Shown: piece after piece, positions 32,101 through 41,830 of the stretch
Position numbering within the stretch: the stretch's first letter is position 1
How the letters are laid out: every line of letters starts with the position of its first letter
NCBI RefSeq assembly: GCF_000336635.1
Contig: NZ_AOLY01000045.1
Coordinates: forward strand, 1-64,000
DNA: 64,000 nt
Source: Haloarcula japonica DSM 6131
GTDB lineage: Archaea > Halobacteriota > Halobacteria > Halobacteriales > Haloarculaceae
Reading direction: 5' to 3'
Notes under the pieces: model-generated
What the model was told of the DNA's origin: nothing
Seen by the model: only the letters and a program-made list of their open reading frames with translations
Database searches by the model: none
Made by a program: the position numbers and the translations under genes

Positions 32101-33237
32101 ATGACTTACACTGTCGCAGTCATTGGGACTGGTGCAGATCCGGACGATCCGGGTACCGACGGGTTCGCAATGGCATATAGACACGCAGGCGCATACAGGC
32201 GGTTAGATTCATGTGAACTTACCGCCTGTGCCGACGTCATCCCGGAAAACGCAAAAAGTTTCGGAGAAAAATGGGATATCCCGGACGGAAACGTCTACAC
32301 GGACACTGAGAAGATGCTCACTGCTGTCGAGCCCGACATTGTCAGTGTCTGCGTTCCGCCCCACATCCACGCACCTGTCGTGATGACGTGTGCGGAAAGC
32401 GGGGTGATGGACGCCATCCACTGCGAAAAGCCGATGGCAACGAGATGGGAAGACTGTCAGAAGATGGCATCAGCCTGTAAGCGGGCCGGCATCCAACTCA
32501 CTTTCAATCATCAACGGCGGTTCGGAAAGCCGTTCCGGGAGGCAAAGTCGCTGCTTGAAAACGGAAAAATAGGCTCGTTAGAGCGAATCGAACTCGGTGG
32601 AAAAAATCTATTTGATTACGGGTCACACCTGTTTGATCTCTGTGGGTACTTCACTGACCAGACGATGTCGAAATGGGTGATGGCTGGGATCGAATACAGC
32701 GAAGAAAACGTGCAGTTTGGGGCCCACAACGAGAATCAGGCCATCGCGCAATGGCGGTATACGAACGGTGTCAACGGCCTCGCATCGACAGGAGACGGTG
32801 GCATTGTCGACTGTCATATGCGGTTGCTGGGCTCAGACGGAGTGATCGAAATCGGTGGCGAGGTTCCGCTACGGGTCCGGACTAGCAAAAGCTGGACAAC
32901 GATCGGCACTGATGGAGAGGACGTACATGGCCCCAACGAAACAATATTCGATGCTGCAAAACAGAAGATAAGCGCTCGAATACCGGGAGTCACTGTAGAA
33001 AATGCGAGACCTGAAACTTATATCGACCGTGCCATAGCGGACACCGTCAACGCACTTATCACAGGCCGTGAGCCTGAACTTTCAGCTGACAACGCACTGC
33101 AGGCAACGGAGCTTATATTCGGCTGTTGGGAGTCCGCTCGACGGTGCGGACGAGTCGATTTCCCGCTGGAGATTGACGACAACCCGCTGGAGTCGATGGT
33201 CGAAAGCGGCCAAGTACTCACTGCAGACAATCAGTAA
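32101..33237 (+). CDS. Gfo/Idh/MocA-family oxidoreductase
   Basis: The 378-residue enzyme has the N-terminal NAD(P)-binding start YTVAVIGTGADPDD, VCVPPHIHAPVV, and the family catalytic segment HCEKPMA with its lysine near residue 113. The C-terminal half forms the beta-sheet domain with FNHQRRFGKP and GSHLFDLCGY. Members oxidise or reduce sugars and nucleotide sugars. In a glycan island it probably makes an unusual sugar (for example a 3-keto or uronic derivative). The ATG at 32101 matches the family start; the frame is open for nine codons upstream. Confidence 0.88.
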   Translation: MTYTVAVIGTGADPDDPGTDGFAMAYRHAGAYRRLDSCELTACADVIPENAKSFGEKWDIPDGNVYTDTEKMLTAVEPDIVSVCVPPHIHAPVVMTCAESGVMDAIHCEKPMATRWEDCQKMASACKRAGIQLTFNHQRRFGKPFREAKSLLENGKIGSLERIELGGKNLFDYGSHLFDLCGYFTDQTMSKWVMAGIEYSEENVQFGAHNENQAIAQWRYTNGVNGLASTGDGGIVDCHMRLLGSDGVIEIGGEVPLRVRTSKSWTTIGTDGEDVHGPNETIFDAAKQKISARIPGVTVENARPETYIDRAIADTVNALITGREPELSADNALQATELIFGCWESARRCGRVDFPLEIDDNPLESMVESGQVLTADNQ

Positions 33238-33474
33238 ATCCCAGTACATTCGAACAGTTACACACTGGTAGGGACTAACATAGTACAGCCTGAGAACTCG
33301 GCTACGCCTCAGTTACCCCGCCCATAACAAACAGATGGTATCCAAAGCTTGTACTAACGGAGAGTCTATGCAGGCACAGCAATACGGAATACTGAGTTGG
33401 AAGGACAAACTGATGTCCGTCAGTCAGCCTGGTGTTGTGGCTCGCCACATTCGTGTCAAGGTGTTTAGAAGAAA

Positions 33475-34980
33475 ATGTTAGATAAACTGAAGCGGTTGAT
33501 AAAGCGACTGCTCCCGGCCAGCGATGATGTCATGGAGCAGGCTGTGAAAAGTGGCGTTTGGGTCGGTGTAATGAACGTCACTGAACGGGGGTTAGAGTTG
33601 CTATTGCTGGTCATCGTTGCTTCACTGTTGTCCCCTCGTGCATTCGGATTGATGGGGATCGCACTGTTAACGCTCTCCTCGCTCAAGAAGTTCTCAGAGT
33701 TGGGGATCAAATCCGCTCTGATACAGGCCGAGGAAGACAACGTCGACGACGAACTCAACACGGCTTGGACAATCGAGACAGCCAGGGGGACCGTAATCGC
33801 CGTGATTCTGTTCCTTGGGGCCCCGTTTATGGCATCGTTGTTCAACGAACCTGCGGCGACCGATCTGTTTCGGGTCATTGCCCTCTCGCCGTTTATTGTT
33901 GGGTTACGAAACCCTGCTGTCGTCTATTTCCAGAAGAGCCTAGACTTCCACAAAGAGTTCGTCTACAGAGTCAGCGGCGCGGTGGCGTACTTTGTCGTCA
34001 CTGTAGGCATAGCTCTGTATGAGCCAACTGTCTATGCACTGGCAATCGGATACATCGCCGGCGATGCAGCCCGATTCCTCGTCTCGTATATCGCAGACGG
34101 ATACCGTCCATGGCCGTCGTTTGACGTCGATGTTGCGAAGAAACGGTACAGTTTCGGGAAGTGGGTCACGGCCAACTCGATCCTATATTTCCTATACAGT
34201 CGAGGGGACGATGCGTTTGTCGGCTGGGCGCTCATGGCAAGTGCATTGGGGTTTTACCAGCTCGCTTACCGGCTCTCGAACGCGCCGGCGACAGAAATCA
34301 CGCAGACAATCTCGAGTGTGACCTTTTCGGCGTATTCGAAAGTGCAGAACGACGTCGAGAAACTACGGTCCGGATACTTCCAGACGCTCAGGATGACCAC
34401 ATTGGCCTCGTTCCCAGCAGCAATGGGTATCGCCGCAATCGCACCCGCGTTCGTCGAGGCGTTTTTTACCCCTGAATGGCAGCCGATGATACCAGTGCTG
34501 CAGTTACTAGCTATCTACGGGCTATTACGTTCGATGGGGGCGACGATGGGACCGGTCTGGAAAGCAGTCGGACGACCCGACTATATCGCTAAACTCTCTG
34601 CTGTGCGTGTAGCCCTCATTGCAATATTCATCTACCCAGCCACGATGATGTATGGCATCGAGGGCACCGCAGCCATCATTACGGGCATCTACATTTTCCC
34701 GATGATGCCGATCGACACCTATCTTATTTCCCGGACTGTCGGGGCGTCTCCAGTTCGGGTCCTCAGAGAGGTCTCGTATCCACTGACGGCGAGTCTTGGG
34801 ATGGCAGCCGCAGTGACCTACGTCCATCAGACTGTGGCACTTAATGCGCCGGTATTGAAGTTTGTCCTGTTAATTCTCGTGGGTATCGGAGTTTATGTAG
34901 CTCTGGCTCTGGCCCTCATGTTTAGTTTCAATTGGGAAGTCAAGCAGAACCTCGAATCGATATTCGACGCGTTGGCGTGA
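33475..34980 (+). CDS. Polysaccharide/oligosaccharide flippase (Wzx/RfbX type)
   Basis: This 501-residue membrane protein has 12-14 predicted helices and the MATE-like Wzx layout: GVWVGVMNVTERGLELLLLV at the first helix, ALIQAEEDNVDDELNTAW, KRYSFGKWVTANSI and LAYRLSNAPATEITQTISSV. Such proteins turn lipid-linked saccharides across the membrane, here probably for S-layer N-glycan or extracellular polysaccharide. A 37-codon frame (33368-33481) overlaps its first codons. It is followed closely by an unknown gene and a phosphatase-fold enzyme. Confidence 0.88.
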   Translation: MLDKLKRLIKRLLPASDDVMEQAVKSGVWVGVMNVTERGLELLLLVIVASLLSPRAFGLMGIALLTLSSLKKFSELGIKSALIQAEEDNVDDELNTAWTIETARGTVIAVILFLGAPFMASLFNEPAATDLFRVIALSPFIVGLRNPAVVYFQKSLDFHKEFVYRVSGAVAYFVVTVGIALYEPTVYALAIGYIAGDAARFLVSYIADGYRPWPSFDVDVAKKRYSFGKWVTANSILYFLYSRGDDAFVGWALMASALGFYQLAYRLSNAPATEITQTISSVTFSAYSKVQNDVEKLRSGYFQTLRMTTLASFPAAMGIAAIAPAFVEAFFTPEWQPMIPVLQLLAIYGLLRSMGATMGPVWKAVGRPDYIAKLSAVRVALIAIFIYPATMMYGIEGTAAIITGIYIFPMMPIDTYLISRTVGASPVRVLREVSYPLTASLGMAAAVTYVHQTVALNAPVLKFVLLILVGIGVYVALALALMFSFNWEVKQNLESIFDALA

Positions 34981-35038
34981 TCAAAATGAGACAGACAATC
35001 CAAATCAATCGACCTGGCGAACAGAGGAGTGGAGCACG

Positions 35039-35542
35039 ATGAAGCGACGAACAGTGCTTGCTGGCGTCGTCCCGTTTTTACAGGGCGGGCGGTGGTTAGA
35101 TCAGTTGCTGCTCGTCAATCAGGGTGAGATAGTACAAAAGCGGTTCGTCGGCATCGCCGGGGGGGAGACGACTGAGATCGCCGTCACTGACGATGACGGA
35201 ACAACCGTTTCATCCGAACACGAGGGACAGCTTGGGCAGTCACCAGCAAAGATATCACCTGAGGTTGCAACCTCGCTACGGGAGACGTACGACTCGATAC
35301 GTTTCCACGTCACAGTAAACCACCACAACGGTAGTCTCAAAGTGTTTAGCCGGACCGGGTCGGTGGAATACCGGATATCAAGAGCGCTCTACAGTGGGAT
35401 TGCGGTGGGCGACCACATTTCGTTTCAAACATCTCTCCTGAACAGCGATACCATCATCTCACTATCGTGTCTGGCAGATCAAAAGGAGTCCCTCCAACGT
35501 CGGTGTCGAGTCGGAGTCGAAGACCCGACCGCAGAACGATAG
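35039..35542 (+). CDS. Protein of unknown function, possibly exported
   Basis: This 167-residue protein begins MKRRTVLAGVVPFLQGGRW, which looks like a short twin-arginine-type signal but lacks a clear cleavage site. The rest is rich in beta strands (KRFVGIAGGETTEIAV, IRFHVTVNHHNGSLKVFS). No family is recognised. It starts 58 bases after the flippase stop and may share its transcript, suggesting a surface role. Confidence 0.6.
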   Translation: MKRRTVLAGVVPFLQGGRWLDQLLLVNQGEIVQKRFVGIAGGETTEIAVTDDDGTTVSSEHEGQLGQSPAKISPEVATSLRETYDSIRFHVTVNHHNGSLKVFSRTGSVEYRISRALYSGIAVGDHISFQTSLLNSDTIISLSCLADQKESLQRRCRVGVEDPTAER

Positions 35543-35811
35543 CAGCGTATAGGAACCAACTCGTAGCAATCTCGGAGGCATGAAACGTTAGGTCTTATAA
35601 ACAGTGAGTCACAGTCTACTCTGGTCTCATTATCACAGTATCGTCATTTTCACAGTATTGCATAATTTTGATTTTGAGGCCTATTAGACCGGTTCGGCAG
35701 TGGATCAAAGCGGTGTGGCCGACTGCCGAATTATCGAAGGGAGTTGGCGGAGAGAACGAATCAGTTTTGCTCGATATAACAATACGTATACCGACAGATG
35801 GTCAATTAAAG

Positions 35812-36726
35812 ATGTACACGCTGGAGTCACTAAAACACGGACTTGACAACCCACACAAAATTTTGCAGGAGGTCAACCGGCTGTACCACAGGCGGTTACG
35901 GACATGGACGTACAACCGAGATGGAATCGATATTTTTGCCAGAGACTGGGATCACCTCCTCATTTTAGATGCCTGCCGATACGACATGTTCGCAGAGCAG
36001 AGTTCGCTCCCGGGCGAACTCGAACCAGTGCAGTCCAGGGCATCAGCCACAAAAGAGTTTCTCAAAGCGAATTTCGACGGACGGGAACTCCTCGACACGG
36101 TGTATGTGACGGGGAGTCCGATGCTTCACAGGCACCGAAGCAAGATAAAGACGCAGTTACACGATGTAATCAACGTCTGGAATGAGGACGGCTGGGACGA
36201 GCAGTACCGAACTGTCCTTCCGAAAACGATGACCGAGGCCGCTATCGAAGCGAAAGAGCGCTACCCCAACAAGCGACTGTTAGTCCATTACCTCCAGCCA
36301 CACTATCCGTTCCTTGGACCGACCGGTCAGGAGCATTTCGATCTCGGCCGACTCGATTTCGAGTGGTACAAGCTTCTTAGCGGCGAGTTAAACGTTTCCG
36401 ACGCTGTTGTCAAGCGGGCGTTTAAGGAGAATCTCGACGTGGTACTTCCCGAGGTTGAGCGACTCTTTGATGAGTTTTCGGGGAAAACGGTGGTCAGCGC
36501 CGACCACGGGCAGGTTATCGGTAAACGTGGGTTACCGATACCGATCCGCGAATACGGCCATCCGCAGGGGATATACTCCGAGGAACTGGTGACGGTTCCC
36601 TGGTTAACGTATGAATCCGGAGACCGGCCCGAAATCATTGCTGAGAATTCCGGTGAATCAGCGACTACAGATCACGACGAAGAAGCCGCTCGCCAGCGGC
36701 TTGAGCATCTTGGCTACGTGAACTGA
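35812..36726 (+). CDS. Short alkaline-phosphatase/sulfatase-fold protein
   Basis: The 304-residue protein has core motifs of the alkaline-phosphatase superfamily: WDHLLILDACRYDMF (metal-binding Asp near 53), a possible Ser/Thr nucleophile in SRASATKEFL, LLVHYLQPHYPFLGP, and SADHGQ followed by EYGHPQG with later ligands. It is shorter than true sulfatases and has no sulfatase C-x-P-x-R motif. The C-terminus QRLEHLGYVN shares an LGY ending with three other members in this island. The ATG at 35812 is chosen because the start YTLESLKHGLDNP fits the family; the frame extends upstream to a TTG at 35668. Confidence 0.78.
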   Translation: MYTLESLKHGLDNPHKILQEVNRLYHRRLRTWTYNRDGIDIFARDWDHLLILDACRYDMFAEQSSLPGELEPVQSRASATKEFLKANFDGRELLDTVYVTGSPMLHRHRSKIKTQLHDVINVWNEDGWDEQYRTVLPKTMTEAAIEAKERYPNKRLLVHYLQPHYPFLGPTGQEHFDLGRLDFEWYKLLSGELNVSDAVVKRAFKENLDVVLPEVERLFDEFSGKTVVSADHGQVIGKRGLPIPIREYGHPQGIYSEELVTVPWLTYESGDRPEIIAENSGESATTDHDEEAARQRLEHLGYVN

Positions 36727-37030
36727 CTAGACTATTCAGGTACCTTTCATCAGTGACGGAATTCAGTAACCGAGACCCCTAGGCGATATTTAGACCAGTA
36801 ACAGAGATAGTCATGCCCAGAGACAGCACAGACAATAGCCTTTGCTTAAATCTCGAAATATACGATAGTCTGATCATACCTATCTGATTCTGATTATTTG
36901 ATCGTCATGTTCATTATTAATTTGCTTTAGCTTTTTGGTATGCAAGAAATGATTGCTTGAGAATCAAACTAGCCTGTTGAGACCCCATTTCGTAACAACG
37001 AATAAAATAGTAAATAGGGATTACCGGAGT
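36727..37030. other. AT-rich promoter region
   Basis: About 300 bases without a gene. AATAAAATAG at 37001-37010 is centred 26 bases before the GTG at 37031 and is the likely TATA element of the next gene. Confidence 0.5.
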
Positions 37031-39187
37031 GTGACCTACAAAGAACAGAATCGCTCGCACGACAGCGACGAGCTGTCGCGAGATGATAAGAACAAGACGG
37101 GAACAACCGTCATAGACCGCCGCACGTGCATGAAAATAGCAGGTGTCGCCGCTGCTTCCCTCGCAGGTTGTACCGGTAAAGTTGGTCCTACTACAGGTGG
37201 ATCGGCAGCAAAATTCGGGTATGGTGGTGAGCCTGCAGTTACGACGCAACTCACTGCGATCGATGTTTCGAAGGTAGCCGAAGACACGAATATGTTGAAT
37301 TCGGTCAGCAGTCTCAGCATTGACTCCCCTCTCTCGACGACACTATCGTCAGGGTCGTCCGATCTCTTTGCATTCAAGCCCGATAGCGAAGACGTAACGA
37401 TCAAATTCATCCCTGATTCTGAGACGGGCGCAACCGCTCTCGGTGTATTCAACCCCGACGGTAAGCTCCTGTCACAAGCATACGCGAGTTCAAATGCACC
37501 GGTGTTTCTCCCAGAATCCCTCTCAACTAGTGGCACACACTATCTGCAAGTCATGGATGTCAGTCGAACCGGTGGCGATTACTCGTTGAACATCTCGACG
37601 GACAGTACGACACAGTCTCAGTCACCGTACGAGGGGACAGTCAAATCGATCCCCGGACGGATTCAGGCGCAAAACTTCGATATCGGCGGCGAAGGCAAGG
37701 CATACCACGATACGTCTGGTGGGAACATCTACGGCTCCGCTATCCGTGATAGTGATGTCGACATCCGGACGACGGAAGACGAGTCCGGAAAGTACAATGT
37801 CGGCTACTTCCAGGCCGGGGAGTGGTTGGAGTACACCATCGATGTTTCCCCCGGGACCTACGATATCAGAGTCCGGGTGGCATCAGCACTCTCGAACGGA
37901 CAGCTTGAACTGTCACTCGGGGACCAAACCCTGGCGACTATCGATGTCCCAAACACCGGCGACTGGACCTCATGGGAGACAGTCACGATAGAAGACATCG
38001 AGATCAATTCCGAGCAGCAAACGACGCTTCGCGTTGAGGCACTGGATTCCGGCGTTGAGTTCAACTGGATCGAGTTCGATAAAATCGAAGTTCAGAAGCC
38101 GTACAACGGGACGCCTGCGGCGATCCCCGGACACATCGAGGCTCAAAACTACGACACCGGCGGCAAGGGGATCGCGTACTCGGATACGACATCCGGAAAC
38201 GAATACGATACCAATTATCGTGACACCGATGTCGACCTCCGAGAGACCCAAGACGACTCCGGAGCGTACAACGTCGGCTACTTCGAGGACGGCGAATGGC
38301 TCGAATACTCAGCTGATGTTTCGCCGGGACAGTACAATCTCAAGGTCCGCGTCGCAACAACACGGGATAATAGGCAACTCCGGTTCTCTCTCGGCGACAA
38401 AGAGTTAGGTACCGTCGACGTGCCCAACACAGGCGGTTGGACGACGTGGGAGACGGCGACGCTGGAGGACGTGACTATCGACGCCGACGGACAGCAAGTC
38501 CTCCGAGTCGAAGCCGTCGGCTCTGGGATCGATTTCAACTGGGCAGAGTTTACCGTCGCCGGTAACCAGCCGCTCAGTGACGTTCCGACACTCCCTGGCC
38601 GGGTTCAGGCACAGAAATACGACCTCGGCGGCAAGGGTGTGTCGTACTACGATACGACCACCGGCAACGAGTACAGTCTCGGCTACCGCGACTCCGACGT
38701 CGATATCCGAGAGACCCAAGACGTCTCCGGCGAGTACAATATCGGTTACTTCGAAGACAGCGAGTGGCTGGAGTATACCGTTGATGTGCCGACCGGAGCG
38801 TACGACATCGACGTCCGTGTCGCGACAACGCGATCCGACCGAAAACTCCAGATTTCGCTTGACGGTGAGCAGATCGGAACAGTCGATGTCCCGAACACGG
38901 GTGGATGGACCACTTGGGAGACGGCAACGCTCTCTGACGTGACGGTCGATTCCGGTGGCGAGCACGTCATCCAAATCAAGGCAGTCGGTTCGGGGATCGA
39001 CTTCAACTGGTTTGAGTTCAGTGAGGCCGATGGGACGGAAACCGAAACCGCGACGCCGACGGAAACAGAAACCGCGACGGAAACAGAAACCGCGACGCCG
39101 ACGGAAACTGAGACGGCGACTGAGTCAGGTACTGACGACTTCGGCAGCGAAGGCTACGGTATGGGTGGGTACGGGGGTACCCAGTAA
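37031..39187 (+). CDS. Secreted lipoprotein with three CBM6-like repeats and Thr/Glu-rich stalk
   Basis: This 718-residue exported protein has a Tat lipoprotein-type signal (DRRTCMKIAGVAAASLAGC), a pre-peptidase-like beta domain, then three repeats of about 140 residues, each with IPG-x-I-x-AQN-x-D, GEWLEYT/S and SGVEFNWIEF-type strands, as in family 6 carbohydrate-binding modules. A TETATP-type low-complexity stalk follows and the tail reads GYGMGGYGGTQ. It probably binds extracellular polysaccharide. The GTG at 37031 is chosen from the TATA spacing. It is directly followed by the beta-helix gene (12-base gap), so the two may work together. Confidence 0.85.
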   Translation: MTYKEQNRSHDSDELSRDDKNKTGTTVIDRRTCMKIAGVAAASLAGCTGKVGPTTGGSAAKFGYGGEPAVTTQLTAIDVSKVAEDTNMLNSVSSLSIDSPLSTTLSSGSSDLFAFKPDSEDVTIKFIPDSETGATALGVFNPDGKLLSQAYASSNAPVFLPESLSTSGTHYLQVMDVSRTGGDYSLNISTDSTTQSQSPYEGTVKSIPGRIQAQNFDIGGEGKAYHDTSGGNIYGSAIRDSDVDIRTTEDESGKYNVGYFQAGEWLEYTIDVSPGTYDIRVRVASALSNGQLELSLGDQTLATIDVPNTGDWTSWETVTIEDIEINSEQQTTLRVEALDSGVEFNWIEFDKIEVQKPYNGTPAAIPGHIEAQNYDTGGKGIAYSDTTSGNEYDTNYRDTDVDLRETQDDSGAYNVGYFEDGEWLEYSADVSPGQYNLKVRVATTRDNRQLRFSLGDKELGTVDVPNTGGWTTWETATLEDVTIDADGQQVLRVEAVGSGIDFNWAEFTVAGNQPLSDVPTLPGRVQAQKYDLGGKGVSYYDTTTGNEYSLGYRDSDVDIRETQDVSGEYNIGYFEDSEWLEYTVDVPTGAYDIDVRVATTRSDRKLQISLDGEQIGTVDVPNTGGWTTWETATLSDVTVDSGGEHVIQIKAVGSGIDFNWFEFSEADGTETETATPTETETATETETATPTETETATESGTDDFGSEGYGMGGYGGTQ
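39045..39122 (+). repeat. Tandem repeat coding for Thr/Glu-rich stalk
   Basis: Near-identical 12-24-base units built on GAAACCGCGACGCCGACG repeat through this stretch and encode TETATPTE-type residues. The tract could vary in length by slippage. Confidence 0.6.
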
Positions 39188-39199
39188 CACAAGATAACA

Positions 39200-40456
39200 A
39201 TGGCAAAACGATACAATACACCCGCAGAGGGCACGCTCGATTGGCACGTACCGCTTAACGAAAATTTCAATAAACTCGACAAAGAGGTCGAGATTCGGGA
39301 TGCAGAATCCAATATAGAACAGTACGAACCGAACGCTGGTTCTAAATTCCTCGCGACGGATACCGGTACAGTGTATCTCGGCGACGGGGACGTCTGGAAT
39401 CCTATCGGGGACATAACACCGTCGTCTACGGGGTCCAAGACCGCCGATGACGGGACGATAATCGCGTCACCTGGAGATGTCCAATCTGCAATCGACGACG
39501 CTGCAAACGGGGCTGAATGGGGTAAAAGGCCAACACAGACAGTCCGGTTAGTTTCAGGCGAAAACTACACTATCTCGGATACAATTAAATTGCGGCGCGG
39601 GGTCAGGCTAGAGTGTAACGGCGCTAGAATCGTCCCGTCCGGCGATTTCAACGTAATCGAGATGTACCGTGAGAGCCAGCTCATTGAACCGCACATTGAC
39701 TCACGGAACCAAGGCTGGAGCTCAACCCAGATTGTCGTCGGTGCTGACGACGCAGCAAAACTCGAAGTCGCCAATCGTGCTTGGGTCCGAGATGCGTACC
39801 TCATGGGCGATAAAGGCGCTGGAACAGGTCTTCAGTTCCGCGGCGGAAGCGGGGGCCCTTGTTCAATGCAGTGGGCAACAGGGACAATTAACGGGTTCAA
39901 GCGTGCAGTAGATCTGTACGCAGCCGGCGGCGATACCAGTGGTCAGGGCGACTGGTCCAACGGCAACCACTTCGAGGGGTCCATCCGAAACTACGAAATT
40001 GGTGTTTCGATGCGTTCGGAAGGGGCAGCCGTTACCGGGAACTCTTTCCGACTACAAGCACAACCGAATCCACGAGTCAGTAAGTGGCTCTGGCATATGG
40101 AAGACGACCCCCGCTCTAGCTCCCAGCGCGGGGATAGCTCTTACGTAAAGAAGGGCAATGCTATGATGGTGAAGTCTTGGGACAATATCAATTACGAGAA
40201 GAATCCGTATTATGACAGCAGTGATCGAAAACCCCCCGTTTGGTACATTGGGAAGGGCAAGCAGTACGCGAACTCGATGTACGCCTTCGGGGGCCTAATG
40301 GGCAACCAGTATATCGTCAATAACGCGGATACGCCCGATAGGAACGGTATCCTCACTGGCCACGGTGGACATGTAACAGGGACTTCGGAATGGAGTCAGC
40401 CACCAACCTACCAACGCAACGACAGCCGGAACTGGCATCACGAATCACGTAACTGA
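39200..40456 (+). CDS. Beta-helix protein with phage-tail-like N-terminus (first copy)
   Basis: The 418-residue protein starts with DWHVPLNENFNKLDKEVEIR and FLATDTGTVYLGDGDVW, a pattern seen in N-terminal parts of phage tail fibres and tailspikes, followed by a right-handed beta-helix-like region (GVRLECNGARIVPSGDFNV, SNGNHFEGSIRNYEIGVSM). No signal peptide or catalytic motif is evident. A close paralogue lies tail-to-tail at 40489-41757. It could be a glycan-binding or depolymerising tailspike-like protein tied to the CBM6 protein upstream. Confidence 0.78.
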   Translation: MAKRYNTPAEGTLDWHVPLNENFNKLDKEVEIRDAESNIEQYEPNAGSKFLATDTGTVYLGDGDVWNPIGDITPSSTGSKTADDGTIIASPGDVQSAIDDAANGAEWGKRPTQTVRLVSGENYTISDTIKLRRGVRLECNGARIVPSGDFNVIEMYRESQLIEPHIDSRNQGWSSTQIVVGADDAAKLEVANRAWVRDAYLMGDKGAGTGLQFRGGSGGPCSMQWATGTINGFKRAVDLYAAGGDTSGQGDWSNGNHFEGSIRNYEIGVSMRSEGAAVTGNSFRLQAQPNPRVSKWLWHMEDDPRSSSQRGDSSYVKKGNAMMVKSWDNINYEKNPYYDSSDRKPPVWYIGKGKQYANSMYAFGGLMGNQYIVNNADTPDRNGILTGHGGHVTGTSEWSQPPTYQRNDSRNWHHESRN

Positions 40457-40488
40457 CAACGAACGCCGTATATCAGAAACACTCGGTT

Positions 40489-41757
40489 TCAGTTATTCTC
40501 AGAATCCGGGTGCCATCTTCTGCTGTTGTTTCGGCTGTATGCAGGATCAAAGCGGAGCTGTGTCGTCCCGGTGACTTCCCCGCCGTGGGCAGTGAAGATT
40601 CCGTTCCGGTCAGGGTTATCAGAGTTGTTGACAATAAATTCGTTTCCAAGCAGTCCGCTAAAGTCATAGAGCGAGTTTCCGTAGCGAGTCCCTTTTCCGA
40701 GGTACCACACAGGGGACCGCCTCTCGCCATTAGAGGCATAGGGATTGTTTTCCTGGTAATTATCGACATCCCAGGGGTATATGAAGAAGGTGTTGCCCTT
40801 CATCAGATAGTTTTCACTGTCCCGGTTGGTTCTAGGGTCGTCCTGCATCCACAGAAGCCACTCACTTCGCTTACTGTTGGCTTGTGCTTGTACCCTAGCT
40901 GTGTTCCCACTGACCGCTGCGCCTTCGGAACGCATACTTATCCCGACGCGATAGTTCCGAATGGATCCCTCGAAGTGGTTGCCGTTGGACCAGTCGCCCT
41001 GACCACTGGTGTCCCCTCCGGCCGCGTAAAACTCCAGTGCGGTATCAAACCCATTAATTACGCCATTAGCCTCTTGCATCGAACAGGGGCCATTCTGGCC
41101 ACGAAACTGAAGGCCCGTTCCCCGTCCCGGCTCCCCAAGCAGATACGCATCCTGCACCAAGGCACGGTTTGATGGTTCTAGCTTATCGGATTCTTCGGTG
41201 CCAATGAGAATCTGAATTGACCCCCAACTTATATTCTGTGTGTCGACATGCGGCCGGATCAGCTCTGTCTCTCTCCGTAGCTCAAACACGTTGAAATCGC
41301 CGGATGGGACGATTCTAGCGCCGTTACACTCCAACCTGACGCCGGGCCTCAGCGTGATAGTATCAGATATATCATAAGTACGCCCGGAGATAAGTCGAAT
41401 CGTTTGTGTAGGTTTCTGACCGAAAGTAGAGTTCGTTGCAGTAGCGTTTATTGCTTCTTGAACCTCACCGGGTGGAGCTATTACTGTTCCATCAGCTGTC
41501 CGAATAAAACCGTCTCGAACAACGTTTACAGAGGCGCGCTGCTGCCAGTTGTCCCCGTCACCGAAATAAACTTGTCCAGTGTCGGTTGCGAGGTACTTCG
41601 CTCCTGGCTTGGGAGTATATTGGCTGCGGTTCTCTTCGGTATCTCGGATTTCGACATCGGCATCTATGCGGGAAAAGTTATCATTCAGTAATGCACCCCA
41701 ATCTTGGGTGCCCCGAGGTGGACGATTATACTCATGGTTCGCTGTGTGTTCATCCAT
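40489..41757 (-). CDS. Beta-helix protein with phage-tail-like N-terminus (second copy)
   Basis: The 422-residue paralogue of the gene at 39200 keeps the same architecture: DWGALLNDNFSRIDADVEIR, YLATDTGQVYFGDGDNW, GVRLECNGARIVPSGDFNV and SNGNHFEGSIRNYRVGISM. The copies converge with 32 bases between stops, so this is an old inverted duplication. The ATG at 41757 is taken; the TTG nine codons upstream is less likely. A TATA-like run lies near 41785-41795 on the minus strand. Function as for the first copy; no enzymatic residues can be named. Confidence 0.78.
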   Translation of the reverse strand: MDEHTANHEYNRPPRGTQDWGALLNDNFSRIDADVEIRDTEENRSQYTPKPGAKYLATDTGQVYFGDGDNWQQRASVNVVRDGFIRTADGTVIAPPGEVQEAINATATNSTFGQKPTQTIRLISGRTYDISDTITLRPGVRLECNGARIVPSGDFNVFELRRETELIRPHVDTQNISWGSIQILIGTEESDKLEPSNRALVQDAYLLGEPGRGTGLQFRGQNGPCSMQEANGVINGFDTALEFYAAGGDTSGQGDWSNGNHFEGSIRNYRVGISMRSEGAAVSGNTARVQAQANSKRSEWLLWMQDDPRTNRDSENYLMKGNTFFIYPWDVDNYQENNPYASNGERRSPVWYLGKGTRYGNSLYDFSGLLGNEFIVNNSDNPDRNGIFTAHGGEVTGTTQLRFDPAYSRNNSRRWHPDSENN

Positions 41758-41830
41758 GATGCTCGTTAAGAAATTGTCCAACAATAAAAATATGAGACGT
41801 TTACTGGGCGTATCCTAAGCCACCCATCGA

